Below are positions 63,101 through 64,000 of a stretch of DNA of 64,000 bases, one piece after another (the stretch's first letter is position 1; every line of letters begins with the position of its first letter). This stretch comes from Tanytarsus gracilentus. Its lineage: Eukaryota; Arthropoda; Insecta; Diptera; Chironomidae. The position numbers and the translations under genes were made by a program. Below the pieces are notes generated by a model, which saw only the letters and a list, made by a program, of their open reading frames with translations, did no database searches and was not told where the DNA came from. Location: assembly GCA_038502055.1 (NCBI GenBank), contig JAXRKN010000038.1:310001-374000 (forward strand), in the 5' to 3' direction.

Positions 63101-64000
63101 CTTTTTTGTTTGATTTTTAAAAAATTTCTAATAAAATTTTAATCTTAACCTTTAAAGTATTTTGATGCACTTTTATTTAAATTACTTTTTAAATTCTCTG
63201 TCTTAGCATCAAAACTTCACAGCTTGAAAATTAATTAATTTTCTCTGTGAAAAGTTTACTAAATTTGAAACCAAAATAAATGAAGAACTCTCTTCTGTTG
63301 AAATCCTTGAAATTCTCAATTCTATATTCTCAATTGTTAAATCGCCATTATCCAATTAATTTTCAACGAGCATTAATTAAATGTTAATTTGAATCACTTC
63401 AATGAGTTTGTTTGAAAGAAACTTAAATATTATAATTTTTCCATCCAATTATGAATTTGAAGAATGGTTGATAAAATCTTTTGCTTCGTCACTTCTAGAA
63501 AAGGAAGAAAACGCTTTTATCAAAGTTAATTTTTGAGAGCTCAACTTTAAAAAACTTAAAGAGCTTTCAATAATTTTTTGCAGGTCGTCCCCAACCAGAA
63601 GTTTCATGGTTCTTGAACGGTGAGGTGATCGATGAGGAATATGAGCAGAACTCCGGAAATATCATTGAAAATCGTCTTTTGTGGCCTTCAATCCAACGAC
63701 ATGATTTATATTCAATATTTACGTGTAAAGCTTTCAATACAAAAGCGATAGCTCCTAGAGAAAAGCGTTTAGTGTTAGATATGTACCGTAAGTACTTTCC
63801 TCGCTTCCGGAGTTTCTTGAATAATTTATTTTTTCCTCTTTTTCTCCGTGCAAATAAAAAATCTTCCTCTAGTAAAACCAATTTCAGTGAATATAGTCAA
63901 CAGCTCGCTTCAACTTGTTGCTGATCGCAAGTACGAAATTCATTGTGTAACGTTGGGCTCGAGACCTGATGCCATTATAACGTGGTTCAAGGGCAAGAAA
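60102..64000 (+). CDS. Sidestep-like immunoglobulin-superfamily receptor, 3'-incomplete
   Basis: Sidestep-family proteins are single-pass cell-surface Ig proteins that guide axons and bind Beat receptors. Eight exons join in frame: 60102-60213, 61305-61434, 61500-61614, 61693-61714, 61779-61850, 62406-62519, 63584-63787 and 63873 to the window end. The first encodes a hydrophobic signal sequence (MLLKLVLFLCLAQG). The first Ig domain runs from EGQQTHLYCP through VLWFKDD, PIYRFDVRGK (typical of this family) to DQGIYRCRVDF. The second has GDDVILSCRVIGGRPQPEVSWFLNG to SIFTCKAF. A third begins with YEIHCVTLGSRPDAIITWFKG at the window edge. Exon 4 is a 22-nt microexon. Further Ig and fibronectin domains and the membrane anchor should lie beyond the window. 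Which Sidestep paralogue this is cannot be told. Confidence 0.85.

Overview
The window is AT-rich insect nuclear DNA. Genes have many exons, canonical GT-AG introns (most only about 50-60 bp) and clear animal orthologues. Arthropod-type gustatory receptors and a Sidestep-like immunoglobulin gene point to an insect. The compact introns and AT-richness suggest a lower (nematoceran) dipteran, but that assignment is inference. No prokaryotic features, tRNA or rRNA genes were seen. Exons were joined by eye from splice signals, reading frame and family resemblance, and every summed coding length was checked for divisibility by three.

Layout: (1) 1370-4750 (+) holds the last twelve exons of an M13 neprilysin-type metallopeptidase whose 5' end lies outside the window. 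(2) 4751-11232 is gene-free and carries two short hAT-type elements with perfect 8-bp target duplications. (3) 11233-24010 is a dense housekeeping block: a Bin3/MePCE-type RNA methyltransferase (-), cohesin SMC3 (-), eIF2B beta (+, head-to-head with SMC3), a SINA/SIAH-type RING E3 ligase (-, tail-to-tail with eIF2B beta) and Pdcd4 (-, with a 770-bp hAT-like element in an intron). (4) 25029-44392 is a same-strand array of nine gustatory-receptor genes (called Gr A-I here) interrupted by Mediator subunit MED23 (33360-37592). (5) 44393-60101 is about 15.7 kb with no gene recognised. (6) 60102 to the window end (+) is the 5' part of a Sidestep-like Ig-superfamily receptor that runs off the edge.

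The most informative region is the receptor array. Its order on the minus strand is I-H-G-F-E-MED23-D-C-B-A. Gr F and E upstream of MED23 match Gr D and C downstream in type and order, as if a two-gene block had been duplicated around an essential gene. C-terminal exons are far more alike than N-terminal exons, introns have been lost in particular copies, Gr I carries a frameshift, and Gr A has an intron enlarged twenty-fold by a retroelement bounded by a 23-bp target duplication. A 441-bp foldback element lies between Gr D and MED23. No wholly new kind of system was found; the novelty lies in the structure of the receptor array and in the short transposons around it.
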